Positions 1 through 9,088 of a stretch of 64,000 nt of DNA are shown piece by piece. The position numbers and the translations under genes are program-made. The DNA comes from Clavibacter sp. A6099. Its GTDB lineage: Bacteria > Actinomycetota > Actinomycetes > Actinomycetales > Microbacteriaceae. How positions within the stretch are numbered: the stretch's first letter is position 1; the number at the start of each line of letters is the position of its first letter. The notes beneath the pieces were generated by a model. It was not told the DNA's origin. It made no database searches and saw only the letters and a program-made list of their open reading frames with translations. The stretch spans positions 1,612,001-1,676,000 of the forward strand of contig NZ_CP083439.1 in assembly GCF_021919125.1 (NCBI RefSeq), read 5' to 3'.

Positions 1-601
1 CGATGAGGCGGAGCGCGTCGTCGCCCATCCGCGTCATGAGCGCCATGCTCGCGACGACGTACGGGCTGTCCGTGATCTGCACGCCGAGCTGCGAGATCGC
101 GCCGCCGAGCGGGCCCATCGAGAACGGGACGACGTAGAGGGTGCGGCCGCGCATGGATCCGGCGAAGAGCCCCTCCAGCTCCGCCCGCGTCCGGGCGGGG
201 TCGCGCCAGTTGTTCGTGGGGCCGGCGTCTGCGGGATCCGCCGAGCAGATGAAGGTGCGGTCCTCGACGCGCGCCACGTCGGCCGGGTCGCTGCGGGCGA
301 GGAAGCTGTGCGGGCGCCACTCGGGGTTCAGCCGGATGAGCGTGCCCGCCTCGACCATGTCGCGCGTGAGGCGGTCGTACTCGGCGACGCTGCCCGTGCA
401 CCAGACGACGCGGTCCGGCACCGTGAGCCGGGCGACCTCGGCCACCCACCCGGCGATGCGGGGATCGCGGCAGTGGGCGGGTGCGGCCGCGCCGGGCGGG
501 AGCGGCCGGGCGTCGGGCGCGGCGGCGCCGGTCTCGGTGCCGGTCCGGCTGCCGCGCGGGCGGTCGGCGGTGAGCGGGGGTGCGTCCTGGATGGTGGTCA
601 T
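1..601 (-). CDS. pckG: Phosphoenolpyruvate carboxykinase (GTP), N-terminal part, cut by window edge
   Basis: The enzyme converts oxaloacetate plus GTP to phosphoenolpyruvate and CO2, the committing step of gluconeogenesis in the cytoplasm. About 200 N-terminal residues are present. After a disordered 30-residue head come segments typical of the GTP-dependent family: DRVVWCTGS, then a stretch reading [17 protein letters not shown], then [17 protein letters not shown], and [17 protein letters not shown]. The nucleotide-binding and catalytic part lies beyond the left edge. The ATG at 601 is the only sensible start before the divergent regulator gene at 713. Its divergence from a RamB-like regulator fits control by carbon source, though that link is inferred. 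Confidence 0.93.
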   Translation of the reverse strand, partial: MTTIQDAPPLTADRPRGSRTGTETGAAAPDARPLPPGAAAPAHCRDPRIAGWVAEVARLTVPDRVVWCTGSVAEYDRLTRDMVEAGTLIRLNPEWRPHSFLARSDPADVARVEDRTFICSADPADAGPTNNWRDPARTRAELEGLFAGSMRGRTLYVVPFSMGPLGGAISQLGVQITDSPYVVASMALMTRMGDDALRLI

Positions 602-670
602 GTCGGTCCGTCCTCGTCGATCGGTCTGTTGTTCCAGCCTGCGACCGGTCAGGATGGGGTTCGGGGATCC

Positions 671-699
671 ATCCGCGTGAAGAAGCGCGGATGTTCACG
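671..699. promoter_or_regulatory. Nested inverted repeats between pckG and the RamB-like gene
   Basis: Two dyads interlock in the 111-bp divergent spacer: ATCCGCG at 671-677 with CGCGGAT at 686-692, and CGTGAA at 675-680 with TTCACG at 694-699. They sit just upstream of the regulator's AGGTGAAGG ribosome binding site (703-711). They could be an autoregulatory operator or alternative RNA hairpins; no binding consensus is matched. Confidence 0.4.
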
Positions 700-712
700 G
701 AGAGGTGAAGGA

Positions 713-2140
713 ATGGACCAGCTCGTCATCGGCCGGCGCATCCGGCACGCGCGGAAGGGCGCCGGGCTCACGCTGCAGGCGCTGGGGGAGCGGGCGGGGA
801 TCCTGCCGAGCCAGCTGAGCATGATCGAGAACGGCCGGCGCGAGACGCGGCTGTCGACCCTCGGCCGGATCGCGGGCGCGCTCGGCGTGGACGTCACGCA
901 CCTGCTCGCGGCCGACGCGCCGGATGCCCGCTCGGCCCTCGAGATCGAGCTCGACCGGGCGCAGCGATCGTCGCTCTACGGCGGCCTCGGCCTCCCCGCG
1001 GTGCCGGCGAGCCGGGCGCTCCCGCAGGAGACGCTGGAGGCGCTCGTCGGCCTGCACCGCGAGCTCGCACGTCGCGAACGCGAGTCGATCGCGACGCCCG
1101 AGGAGGCCAGGCGGGCGAACACCGAGCAGCGGCTCATGATGCGGCAGCAGGACAACCACATCCCCGCGATCGAGGAGCTCGCCGAGCGGATGCTCGCGGA
1201 CGTCGGCCACCGCAGCGGCGCCCTCTCCCACCGCAGCGTCGGCCGCATGGCGGAGGGGCTCGGCTTCGAGCTCATCTACGTCGACGACCTGCCGCGGTCC
1301 ACCCGCTCCGTCACCGACCTCGGGGAGGGGCGGATCTACCTGCCGCCCGCGTCCATCCCCGGCGGCCACGGCCTCCGCTCGATGGCGCTGCAGGCGATGG
1401 CGCACCGCGTGCTCGGCCACGAGGAGCCCGCGAGCTACGCGGACTTCCTCCGGCAGCGGCTGGAGATCAACTACTTCGCGGCCGCGTGCCTCATGCCGCT
1501 CACGCAGTCGGTCGAGTTCCTCAGCGAGGCGAAGTCCCGGCGCGACCTCGCGGTGGAGGACTTCCGCGACGCGTTCGGCGTGACGCACGAGGCGGCGGCG
1601 CTCCGGCTCACGAACATCAGCACCACGCACCTCGGCCTCCGCGTGCACTTCCTGCGGGTGGGCGGCGACGGCGCGGTCTACAAGGCGTACGAGAACGACG
1701 GCCTGCCGCTGCCCGTCGACGTCACGGGCGCGGTCGAGGGCCAGCCCGTGTGCCGGGAGTGGGCGGCGCGCGGCGCGTTCGACCGGACCAACCGCACGAC
1801 CGAGTTCCACCAGTACACGGACACGCCCGCGGGCACGTTCTGGTGCTCGACGCAGACGGGGTCCACGGCCGAGGGGGAGTACTCCATCTCCTTCGGCGTG
1901 CCGTTCGCGCACGCGAAGTGGTTCCGCGGACGCGAGACGACGGCGAGGAGCGTCTCGCGCTGCCCGGACGAGTCGTGCTGCCGCCGCGCGGATCCCGAGG
2001 ACGCGGGCCGGTGGCGCGACCGCGCGTGGCCGAGCGCGCGGCTGCACGCGCACATCCTCGCGCCCCTGCCGCGCGGGTCGTTCCCCGGGGTGGACGACAG
2101 GGAGCTGTACGCGTTCCTCGACCGGCACGCGGGGGCCTGA
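713..2140 (+). CDS. RamB-like XRE-family transcriptional regulator (HTH plus IrrE-like and DUF2083-type region)
   Basis: A 475-residue regulator of the short-chain fatty acid / acetate-metabolism family typified by corynebacterial RamB. Residues 1-60 form an XRE helix-turn-helix (LQALGERAGILPSQLSMIENGRR). The middle contains an IrrE/peptidase-like fold with a degenerate metal site (AHRVLGH). The C-terminal third, with clustered cysteines in CPDESCCRR, matches the DUF2083 part of this family, which is thought to sense a metabolite. The start at 713 follows a strong AGGTGAAGG site; upstream in-frame codons have none. Being divergent from PEP carboxykinase, it may control gluconeogenesis as well as itself. 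Family assignment is firm; ligand and regulon are inferred. Confidence 0.85.
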   Translation: MDQLVIGRRIRHARKGAGLTLQALGERAGILPSQLSMIENGRRETRLSTLGRIAGALGVDVTHLLAADAPDARSALEIELDRAQRSSLYGGLGLPAVPASRALPQETLEALVGLHRELARRERESIATPEEARRANTEQRLMMRQQDNHIPAIEELAERMLADVGHRSGALSHRSVGRMAEGLGFELIYVDDLPRSTRSVTDLGEGRIYLPPASIPGGHGLRSMALQAMAHRVLGHEEPASYADFLRQRLEINYFAAACLMPLTQSVEFLSEAKSRRDLAVEDFRDAFGVTHEAAALRLTNISTTHLGLRVHFLRVGGDGAVYKAYENDGLPLPVDVTGAVEGQPVCREWAARGAFDRTNRTTEFHQYTDTPAGTFWCSTQTGSTAEGEYSISFGVPFAHAKWFRGRETTARSVSRCPDESCCRRADPEDAGRWRDRAWPSARLHAHILAPLPRGSFPGVDDRELYAFLDRHAGA

Positions 2141-2158
2141 CGCGGGGACCCGCGACGG

Positions 2159-3835
2159 CTATCGCGGCGCGGCGTCCGGGTCCAGCCGCGGGACGGCGGC
2201 GAGGAGCGCCCGGGTGACGGGGTGCGTCGGGCGGATGAGCACGTCGTCGGCGGATCCGCGCTCCACGATCCGGCCGTCGGACATGACGGCGACCTCGTCG
2301 CTCATGTGCGCGACGACGCCGAGGTCGTGCGAGATGAGCAGGAGGCCGAGCCCGAGCCGACGCTGGAGCTCGTCGAGGAGGTCGAGCACCTGGGCCTGCA
2401 CGGCGATGTCGAGCGCGGAGACGGGCTCGTCGCAGATGAGCACGTCCGGGCGGGCCGCGAGGGCGCGCGCGATGGCGACGCGCTGCCGCTGGCCGCCGGA
2501 CAGCCGGGCGGGACGGCGGGAGAGGAGCGCGGGATCGAGGCCCACCTGCGCGAGGAGCGTGCCGGGGGAGTCGAAGGCGCCGGCGCCGCGGAGGCCGGCG
2601 ACGGCGAGCGCGTCCCTCAGGATCCGGTCGACGCTCCAGCGGGGGTCGAAGGACGCGAGCGGGTCCTGGTAGACCGCTCCGATCCGCGCGCGTCGGCTCC
2701 GGCGCTCGCGCTCCGGGATGCCGCTCCACGGCTCGCCGTCGAGCGTCACGTCCCCCGCGTCCGGCTCCTCGAGCGCGAGCAGGAGGCGGGCGACCGTGGT
2801 CTTGCCCGAGCCGGATCCCCCGACGAGGCCGAGCGTGCGGCCGCGGCGGACCTCGAGGGAGACGTCGTCGACGGCGGTGCGCGCGGATCCGGCCGGGCCG
2901 CGGTAGGAGCGGGTGAGGCCGGTGGCGCGCAGGACGACGCGGTCGTCCGCGCGCGGTGCGGCGGTCGATGCCGGCGCGGGTGCGGGGACGGCGGCCTCGA
3001 GCCGGGCCTCCGAGAGGGGCGTGCCGCGCGGCACACCCGTCGGCACGGCGGCCACGAGCGCGCGGGTGCGGCGGTGCGCGGGCGCGCGGAGGATCTCCGC
3101 GGTCGGGCCCTCCTCGACGACGCGGCCGTCGTGCATCACGGCGACGCGGTCGGCGAGCCGCGCGACGACGGCGAGGTCGTGGCTGACGAGCAGCGTCGCC
3201 TGACCGCGCGTGCGCAGGTCGGCGAGCAGGTCGGTGATGCGCGCCTGCACCGTCGCGTCGAGGGCGGTCGTGGGCTCGTCGGCGACGAGGAGCGGCGGAT
3301 CCAGGGCCAGCGCCGCCGCGAGCAGCGCACGCTGCCGCAGGCCGCCGGAGAGCTCGCCGGAGCGCTGGTGCACGCGCGTCGCGGGATCCGGCATGCCCAC
3401 GCGCTCGAGCAGCTCGAGCACGCGCGTCCGCCGGGCGCGCGGGTCCCGCATCCCGTGCACGCGGAGGGCGTCGCCGATCTCGCGGCCGATGGGGCGGAGC
3501 GGGTCGAGCGAGGAGAGCGCGTCCTGCAGCACGAGGCCGACGCCCGATCCGCGGACGCTCCGCCACTCGCGCGGCCCCGCGTCGCGGAGGTCGCGGCCGG
3601 CGATCTCGAGGGCGCCGGCCCGGACCTCGGCCCCCGGCCCGGCGAGTCCGAGCAGGCTCCGCGCGGTGACGCTCTTCCCGGATCCGGACGTGCCGACGAG
3701 CGCGAGGCACTCGCCCGGCGCGATCCGCAGCGAGACGCCGTGCACGACGGGGACGCCGTCGAAGGACACGCGGAGGTCCTCGACGCGCAGGGCGGGCGGC
3801 GGCGCGGGCGTGGCCCGACCGGATCCGGCGCTCAC
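2159..3835 (-). CDS. Fused double ATPase of a peptide/nickel-type ABC importer (DppD-DppF fusion)
   Basis: This 558-residue cytoplasmic protein carries two complete ABC ATPase domains, replacing the separate DppD and DppF subunits. The N-terminal domain (about 18-265) has Walker A GTSGSGKS, signature LSGGLRQR and Walker B LLVADEP. After a linker rich in Ala and Pro, the second domain (about 305-550) has Walker A GGSGSGKT, signature LSGGQRQR and Walker B VLICDEP. The GTG start at 3835 overlaps the stop of the upstream permease gene in a GTGA arrangement, so translation is probably coupled. It powers import by the two permeases and the lipoprotein encoded upstream. Confidence 0.93.
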   Translation of the reverse strand: MSAGSGRATPAPPPALRVEDLRVSFDGVPVVHGVSLRIAPGECLALVGTSGSGKSVTARSLLGLAGPGAEVRAGALEIAGRDLRDAGPREWRSVRGSGVGLVLQDALSSLDPLRPIGREIGDALRVHGMRDPRARRTRVLELLERVGMPDPATRVHQRSGELSGGLRQRALLAAALALDPPLLVADEPTTALDATVQARITDLLADLRTRGQATLLVSHDLAVVARLADRVAVMHDGRVVEEGPTAEILRAPAHRRTRALVAAVPTGVPRGTPLSEARLEAAVPAPAPASTAAPRADDRVVLRATGLTRSYRGPAGSARTAVDDVSLEVRRGRTLGLVGGSGSGKTTVARLLLALEEPDAGDVTLDGEPWSGIPERERRSRRARIGAVYQDPLASFDPRWSVDRILRDALAVAGLRGAGAFDSPGTLLAQVGLDPALLSRRPARLSGGQRQRVAIARALAARPDVLICDEPVSALDIAVQAQVLDLLDELQRRLGLGLLLISHDLGVVAHMSDEVAVMSDGRIVERGSADDVLIRPTHPVTRALLAAVPRLDPDAAPR

Positions 3836-4692
3836 GACGCCCGCACCCGTCGCTCCAGCGCTCGGCCGAGCACGGTCGACGCGGTCGCGGTCAGCACGAT
3901 CATGAGGCCGGGCACCACCGTCAGCCACGGCGCCGAGCCGATGTAGGTGCGGCCGGCCGCGAGCATGGCGCCCCACTCGGGATCCGGCGGCACCGTCCCG
4001 AGCCCGAGGTAGCTGAGGGAGGACGCCCACACGATCGCCTGCCCGACACCGAGCGTCCCGAGCACGAAGAGCGGCGCGGCCGTGTTCGGGAGGATGTGGC
4101 GCGCGAGCACCACGAGCGGCGGGCGGCCGAGCACGGTGGCCGCCTCCACGTACGCGGAGCGGCGCACCGACATGACCCGGCCGCGGATGATGCGCGCGTA
4201 TCCGGGGGCTGCCGAGATCCCGACGGCGAGCGTGGCGCTCCCGATGCCGGGGCCGAGGATCACGATGAGGAAGAGCGCGAGCAGGAGGCCGGGGAACGCG
4301 AAGACCACCTCGATCACGCGGTTCACGGCGAAGTCGGCGACGCGGCCGAGGAGCGCGGCGGCGAGCCCGAGGACCGTGCCGAGGCCGAGCCCGATGGCCG
4401 TTGCGCTCACGCCGATCACGAGGCTGGGGCCGGCGCCGTGGACGACGCGCGTGAGCACGTCGCGGCCCGACTCGTCGGTGCCGAGGAGGTGCCCGGCGCC
4501 GGGCGCGCGGAACGCCTCCGCGGGGGAGATGGCGAGCGGGTCGCCTGGCGCGAGGATCCCGGGGGCGACGGCGGCCACGAGCAGCAGGACGACCACGATC
4601 GCGGCGCCCGTCGTCCCGGCGGCGGCGAGGATGCGGGCGTCCGGCCGGTAGGGCGCTGCGCCGAGGAGCGCGGCGGCGCGGGGGTCGCTCAT
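3832..4692 (-). CDS. ABC importer permease, DppC type
   Basis: An integral membrane permease of 286 residues. A transmembrane helix near 25-47 is followed by the DppC-type periplasmic segment ending in HLLGTDESGRDV, and then the five-helix BPD_transp_1 core. The EAA-like loop that docks on the ATPase is visible around YVEAATVLGRPPLVVLARHILPN. The ATG at 4692 overlaps the stop of the preceding permease (ATGA). Together with the DppB-type partner it forms the translocation channel of the importer. Confidence 0.93.
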   Translation of the reverse strand: MSDPRAAALLGAAPYRPDARILAAAGTTGAAIVVVLLLVAAVAPGILAPGDPLAISPAEAFRAPGAGHLLGTDESGRDVLTRVVHGAGPSLVIGVSATAIGLGLGTVLGLAAALLGRVADFAVNRVIEVVFAFPGLLLALFLIVILGPGIGSATLAVGISAAPGYARIIRGRVMSVRRSAYVEAATVLGRPPLVVLARHILPNTAAPLFVLGTLGVGQAIVWASSLSYLGLGTVPPDPEWGAMLAAGRTYIGSAPWLTVVPGLMIVLTATASTVLGRALERRVRAS

Positions 4693-5789
4693 CGCGTGGC
4701 CGAGGGGACATCGGATGCCCGTACGTCGGACGTCCGCGGGTCGGCGTCCGCGACGGGAGCACCCGGAGCGCCCGCGAGGACGGGAGCGCTCGAGCCCGCG
4801 GGCACGTCTCCCGGGCGCGCGTCGACGAGCCGCGGGTCCACGATCCGCGCGAGCAGGTCGGTCACGGCCGTGAGCACGATGTAGACGACCGCGACCACGA
4901 GGACCACGCCGACGATGACCGGCACGTCCCTGCTGGTCACGGCCGAGAGCGCGGTGCGTCCGAGGCCGGGCCGGGCGAAGATCTGCTCGACGACCACGGC
5001 GCCCGAGATGAGGAAGCCGAACGCCCATCCGGACAGCGCGATCCCGGGGGACGCCGCGTGCCGCAGCGCGTGCCGCAGCCGCACGCCGGCCTCGGACTCG
5101 CCGCGGGCGCGAGCCGCCAGCGCGAACGGGGAGTCGAGGGCGTCGAGCAGCGCCTCCCGCATGATCTGCCCGAGGAACCCGGCGAGGGGGATCGCGAGCG
5201 TGAGCACCGGCAGCACGAGCCCCGCCGGCGAGGATCCACTCACGGCCGGAAGCCAGCCGAGGCCGGTGGAGAACACGAGGATCAGCACCACGCCGATCCA
5301 GAAGTGCGGCAGCGACGCCGCCACGATCTCGACGCCAGCGCCGATCGCCCCGGCGACCCGACCAGCGCCCGACGAGACGAGGGCGAGGCCGAGCGCGAGG
5401 ATCCACGCCACGGCGAGCGCGAGCACGGCCAGCAGCAGCGTGCCGGGCAGCTGCCGCGCGAGCACCGCGACGACGTCCTCGCGGAGCGCGTACGACCGGC
5501 CGAGGTCGCCCTGCGCGAGCCGGCCGAGCTGCGCGAGGTACTGCACGAGGAGCGGCTGGTCGAGCCCGTACTCGGCGCGCACGGCGGAGACGGCCTCGGG
5601 CGGCGCCTGGGAGCCGGGGCCGCCGAGGATCGCCTGCGCCGGGTCGCCCGGGATCAGCCGCACGGCGAGGAACGTCACGGTCGCGACCGCCCAGAGCACG
5701 AGGACCGCGCCGCCGATCCTGGCCCCGACGGCGCGGAGGAGCGCGGGTCGACGGGAGCCGGACGCGCGGACGGCGCGGCCGCGCCTCAC
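4689..5789 (-). CDS. ABC importer permease, DppB type
   Basis: A 366-residue permease. A first helix near residues 14-35 leads into the family signature VRLIPGDPAQAILGG, followed by the BPD_transp_1 core of five helices and an EAA-type loop (ARARGESEAGVRLRHALRHAASPG). The C-terminal 45 residues are an unusual Pro/Ala/Asp-rich tail not needed for the fold. The GTG start at 5789 overlaps the stop of the binding-protein gene, so the whole cluster is translationally chained. Substrate could be peptides or another solute handled by this superfamily. Confidence 0.92.
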   Translation of the reverse strand: MRRGRAVRASGSRRPALLRAVGARIGGAVLVLWAVATVTFLAVRLIPGDPAQAILGGPGSQAPPEAVSAVRAEYGLDQPLLVQYLAQLGRLAQGDLGRSYALREDVVAVLARQLPGTLLLAVLALAVAWILALGLALVSSGAGRVAGAIGAGVEIVAASLPHFWIGVVLILVFSTGLGWLPAVSGSSPAGLVLPVLTLAIPLAGFLGQIMREALLDALDSPFALAARARGESEAGVRLRHALRHAASPGIALSGWAFGFLISGAVVVEQIFARPGLGRTALSAVTSRDVPVIVGVVLVVAVVYIVLTAVTDLLARIVDPRLVDARPGDVPAGSSAPVLAGAPGAPVADADPRTSDVRASDVPSATR

Positions 5790-7432
5790 CGGGCGAGCCA
5801 GGTGTCGTACATCGTCGGCGTCGCGACGGAGGGCAGCGCCCGGAGCCCCTGGACCGCCGTGCCGTGCAGGAAGTGGTTCTGCTGGTCGTAGAGCGGCAGG
5901 ATCCAGTAGCCGGCCATCACGCGCTGCTGCACGTCCGCGTAGAGCGCATTCCGCCGGTCGAGGTCGGTCGTCGCCCGCGCCTCGGCGAGCGCCTGGTCGA
6001 TCTCGGGCACGGACACCTTGGCGTGGTTGGCGAAGTACCCGCTCGGCGCGGGCGTGATGCCCGAGGTGTCGTAGAGGATGCGCAGCACGTCGGGGCCGGC
6101 CTTCGTGTACGGCGCGCTGACGAGCTCGTACGCGTCGTCGCCGAGCGCCTCGTACCAGGAGCCGAGGTCCATCGGCTCGAGCTGCACGTCGAAGCCGACG
6201 GCCTTGACGTTCGCCTGGATCTGCTCGAACAGCGACTGCTCGGCGGGGATCGACTGGTTGGTGCTCACGGGGAAGCGCAGCGTCAGGCGCGCGCCGTCCT
6301 TCGTGCGGATCCCGTCGGCGCCCTTCGCGGACCAGCCGGCCTGGTCGAGGAGGGCGGCCGCGCGGTCGACGTCGATCCCGAACAGGTCCGGGTCGGAGAC
6401 CGCGGCCGGCTCGGTGCTCGCGAGCGGGGAGTACGAGCGATCCGCGGTGCCCTGGAAGAGGGCGGTGATCCCCGCGTCGACGTCGGCCGAGCGGATGAAC
6501 GCCTCGCGCACGCGCTCGTCGTCGAACGGCGCCCGGCCCGAGTTCAGCTCGATGCGGTTCGAGGCGCCCGGGCGCGGCGCGTCGAGCTCGCCGAGCGCGC
6601 CGCCCGCGGTGGCGGAGACGATCGCGTCGGGCTGCGCGTTGTCGATCACGTCGACCTCGCCGCTCTGCAGGGCCGCGTAGCGAGAGGCGGCGTCCGGCAG
6701 GAAGCGCCAGTCGATGCGGTCCAGGTACGCGGGGCCGGTGTGCGCGGCGTCGGTGGGCGGCGACGCGTACGCGTCGTTGCGCACGAGCGAGATGGACTGC
6801 TGGCGGTCCCAGCGCTCGACGCTGAATGGTCCGGTGCCGATCGGCTGGGCGCAGTTCGCGTCGGTGCCGCGGGCGATCCCCGCGGGCGACTCCATCGCGA
6901 GCCACGGCTGGGAGAGCGACTCGAGCAGGGCGCTGTCCGGCGTCGAGAGCGTCAGTCGCACCGTGGACGCGTCGACCGCCGTCGCGTCCGTGACCGCCTG
7001 CAGCGCGAGGTACCCGGTGGAGGAGAGCGTCGCCGGGTCCTGCACATGCCGGATGTTCGCGACCACCGCGTCGGCGTCGAACGGCGTGCCGTCCGTGAAG
7101 GTCACGCCCTGGCGCAGCTTGAGCTCGAGCCCCAGGCCGTCGTCGCTCCAGGTCCAGCCGTCGGCGAGCCAGGGGGTGATCCCGCCCTTCCCGTCGAGCG
7201 ACACGAGCGGCTCCAGGAACTGGGACGAGACGAGAGCCTGCGGGTAGTTGCCGCCGACGTGGGGGTCGAGGCAGTCGGGCTCGGCGTCGCCGGACGCGTA
7301 GACGAGCGTGCCGCCGGAGACGGGCGTGCTCGAGGCCTCCGGGGTGGCGGGCGTGCATCCGGTGAGGAGGAGGGCGGTCGTGGCGAGGGCGCCGAGGCCC
7401 GCGAGCGCGCGGGTGCGTGGGGTGTGGATCAT
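5786..7432 (-). CDS. ABC importer substrate-binding lipoprotein (SBP family 5)
   Basis: A 548-residue extracytoplasmic binding protein anchored as a lipoprotein: after a short hydrophobic stretch the lipobox LLTGC places the acylated cysteine near residue 28. The mature part follows the SBP_bac_5 pattern, with DCLDPH near the start, then WLADGWTWSDDGLGLELKLRQGVTFTDG (discussed in parts: the FTDGTPFDADAV block is diagnostic), and a C-terminal YWILPLYDQQN. It delivers peptides or related ligands to the DppBC-type channel. It is the first gene of the operon, with 103 bp separating it from the divergent TetR gene. Confidence 0.93.
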   Translation of the reverse strand: MIHTPRTRALAGLGALATTALLLTGCTPATPEASSTPVSGGTLVYASGDAEPDCLDPHVGGNYPQALVSSQFLEPLVSLDGKGGITPWLADGWTWSDDGLGLELKLRQGVTFTDGTPFDADAVVANIRHVQDPATLSSTGYLALQAVTDATAVDASTVRLTLSTPDSALLESLSQPWLAMESPAGIARGTDANCAQPIGTGPFSVERWDRQQSISLVRNDAYASPPTDAAHTGPAYLDRIDWRFLPDAASRYAALQSGEVDVIDNAQPDAIVSATAGGALGELDAPRPGASNRIELNSGRAPFDDERVREAFIRSADVDAGITALFQGTADRSYSPLASTEPAAVSDPDLFGIDVDRAAALLDQAGWSAKGADGIRTKDGARLTLRFPVSTNQSIPAEQSLFEQIQANVKAVGFDVQLEPMDLGSWYEALGDDAYELVSAPYTKAGPDVLRILYDTSGITPAPSGYFANHAKVSVPEIDQALAEARATTDLDRRNALYADVQQRVMAGYWILPLYDQQNHFLHGTAVQGLRALPSVATPTMYDTWLAR

Positions 7433-7535
7433 GGGTGCTTCCGATGGGCGCGCCGCGGGGGCGCTGGTGCGGGTGTTTCTGTACCGCGTCCAACAATACG
7501 CGCCCGCCGTCACGTCGGTGCACCAGGATGGGCGC

Positions 7536-8141
7536 ATGACTCCCGCCCGTCCCGCCGGTCGTCCGCGCCGCTCGTCGCGCGCGACCCTCGAGGAGGCCGC
7601 CGCCGAGCTCTTCCTCGAGAACACCTACGCCGCCACGACCATCGAGCAGATCGCCCAGCGCGCCGGGGTCAGCCGCGCCACCTTCTTCAACTACTTCGCG
7701 TCCAAGGCCGACCTGCTGTGGGCGGGGCTCGACGACACGCTCCGCGCCTTCGGCGACGCGCTGTCCGCCGTGGATGCCGCCGGGTCGCCTGTCGACGGCG
7801 TCGTCGACGCGCTGATCGGCGCCGCCTGCTCCCGCGGCGTGGGCTGGCTGCCCCTCGCCCTGACGCAGCACGAGGTCATGGGCCTCGGCTCCGACGTGCA
7901 GGGGGAGGGCGTGGCGCGCGCGGCGCCGCTCGTGGATCCCGTCGCGCAGGCCCTCGCGCGCGCGTCCGGCTGCCGCGCCTCGGTCGCGCCCGTGCGGATC
8001 GCCGCCGCCGTGATCGCGGCCGCCACCGCCGCGGCCGTCGTCGCCTGGGCCGGGGACGGGGTGGGACGGGGCCCGCTGGAGGAGGCCGTTCGCCAGGCGC
8101 TGGATCCGCTCCGCACGGCGCTCGCCGCCCTCCTCGCCTGA
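7536..8141 (+). CDS. TetR-family transcriptional regulator
   Basis: A 201-residue repressor-like protein. Residues 13-60 form the TetR helix-turn-helix (TIEQIAQRAGVSRATFFNYF), and the remaining Ala-rich helices form the ligand and dimerisation domain, which has no recognisable signature. It is divergent from the ABC importer operon and is the obvious candidate to control it; that is inference. A CAGGAT hexamer lies 6 nt before the ATG, in keeping with the leaderless pattern seen elsewhere in the window. Confidence 0.88.
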   Translation: MTPARPAGRPRRSSRATLEEAAAELFLENTYAATTIEQIAQRAGVSRATFFNYFASKADLLWAGLDDTLRAFGDALSAVDAAGSPVDGVVDALIGAACSRGVGWLPLALTQHEVMGLGSDVQGEGVARAAPLVDPVAQALARASGCRASVAPVRIAAAVIAAATAAAVVAWAGDGVGRGPLEEAVRQALDPLRTALAALLA

Positions 8142-8194
8142 CCGCGCGGCTCGAGGCCTTGGGAGGGATGCCCCGCTGTCCGCCACGGGCCTCC

Positions 8195-8200
8195 TAACCT
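8195..8200 (+). promoter_or_regulatory. Candidate -10 hexamer TAACCT for the expansin gene
   Basis: TAACCT lies 50 bp before the expansin ATG and gives a leader of about 43 nt carrying a GAGAAGAG ribosome binding site. No good -35 is seen. Confidence 0.4.
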
Positions 8201-8250
8201 GTGCGCGCGGCGCGACCGCGTCCGCTCCCTCGACCACGAGAAGAGACGCC

Positions 8251-9012
8251 ATGACCCGTGCATCCGCCCTGCCCGGCCGCCCCCGAGCGCCGCGTCGCCC
8301 GTTCACCGCCGCTCGTCGCCGGATCCTGTCGGCCGCGCTGGCGGTCCTGGTCGCGGTAGCGGGCCCCGCGATGGCGGCGTCGGCCGCATCGGCTGCCCCG
8401 GCGGCCGGCCCCGCCCGCGTGTCCGGCTACGCCACGCACTACTCGCTCGGGCCTGACGGGAGGACGACGAACGGCAACTGCTCGCTCCCGGCCATCCCGA
8501 AGGACCGCCTCTACGTGGCAGTCGGCCCCGACCTCTACGCCGGCGGTGCCGGATGCGGCAGCTACCTCGACGTCACCGGACCCCACGGCACGGTGCGCGT
8601 CGAGGTCGCCGACTCCTGCCACGAGTGCGTGCACGGCCACCTCGACCTGAGCGAGGAGGCGTTCCGGGCCATCGGCGATTACGACGCCGGCATCATCACC
8701 ACCTCGTACGTGCCGGTCGCGGCGCCGACCGTCCCCCCGCTCTCCTTCCGGTTCAAGGACGGCTCCTCGGCGTACTGGGCGGCCCTGCAGGTGCTCGACG
8801 CCGGCGTGCGGCTCCGATCGGTCGAGCTGTGGGTGGGCGCGCGGTGGGTGCCGCTCTCCCTGACGGACTACGGCTACTGGCTGGCTCCCGGGTACGTGGG
8901 CGCGGGGCCCTTCACGGTGCGCGTCACGGACACCACGGGGCGCACGGCCACGGTTCAGGGCATCGTGCTCGACCCGATGAGGCTGCAGCACACCGCATCG
9001 CGCCTCCGCTGA
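8251..9012 (+). CDS. Secreted bacterial expansin (EXLX type)
   Basis: Expansins loosen plant cell walls without hydrolysing them and aid colonisation by plant-associated bacteria. Residues 1-48 form an Arg-rich signal peptide, likely cut after ASA. The GH45-like/barwin domain (about 57-153) keeps the two key aspartates, D121 in VADSC and D132 in HLDLS, equivalent to D71 and D82 of the Bacillus EXLX1 protein, and the CGSYLDVTGPHG strand. The CBM63-like domain (about 160-241) has FKDGSSAYWAALQV; one of the tandem surface tryptophans of EXLX1 is Tyr here. Cysteines at 77, 101, 123 and 126 suggest disulfides absent from the Bacillus protein. It is a stand-alone gene with no fused cellulase. Confidence 0.93.
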   Translation: MTRASALPGRPRAPRRPFTAARRRILSAALAVLVAVAGPAMAASAASAAPAAGPARVSGYATHYSLGPDGRTTNGNCSLPAIPKDRLYVAVGPDLYAGGAGCGSYLDVTGPHGTVRVEVADSCHECVHGHLDLSEEAFRAIGDYDAGIITTSYVPVAAPTVPPLSFRFKDGSSAYWAALQVLDAGVRLRSVELWVGARWVPLSLTDYGYWLAPGYVGAGPFTVRVTDTTGRTATVQGIVLDPMRLQHTASRLR

Positions 9013-9088
9013 CGGCGCGGCGCGCACCCGACGCGCCGCGTCCTCCGCGTGGATCGCGCGCCGTCACGCTCTCGGCCAGGATGTCCGC

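Noticed and set aside
8611-8650. Expansin as a truncated cellulase or swollenin-like enzyme
   Set aside because: The gene is complete with signal peptide and both expansin domains, and the double-psi barrel lacks the catalytic base of active GH45 enzymes, as expected for expansins.
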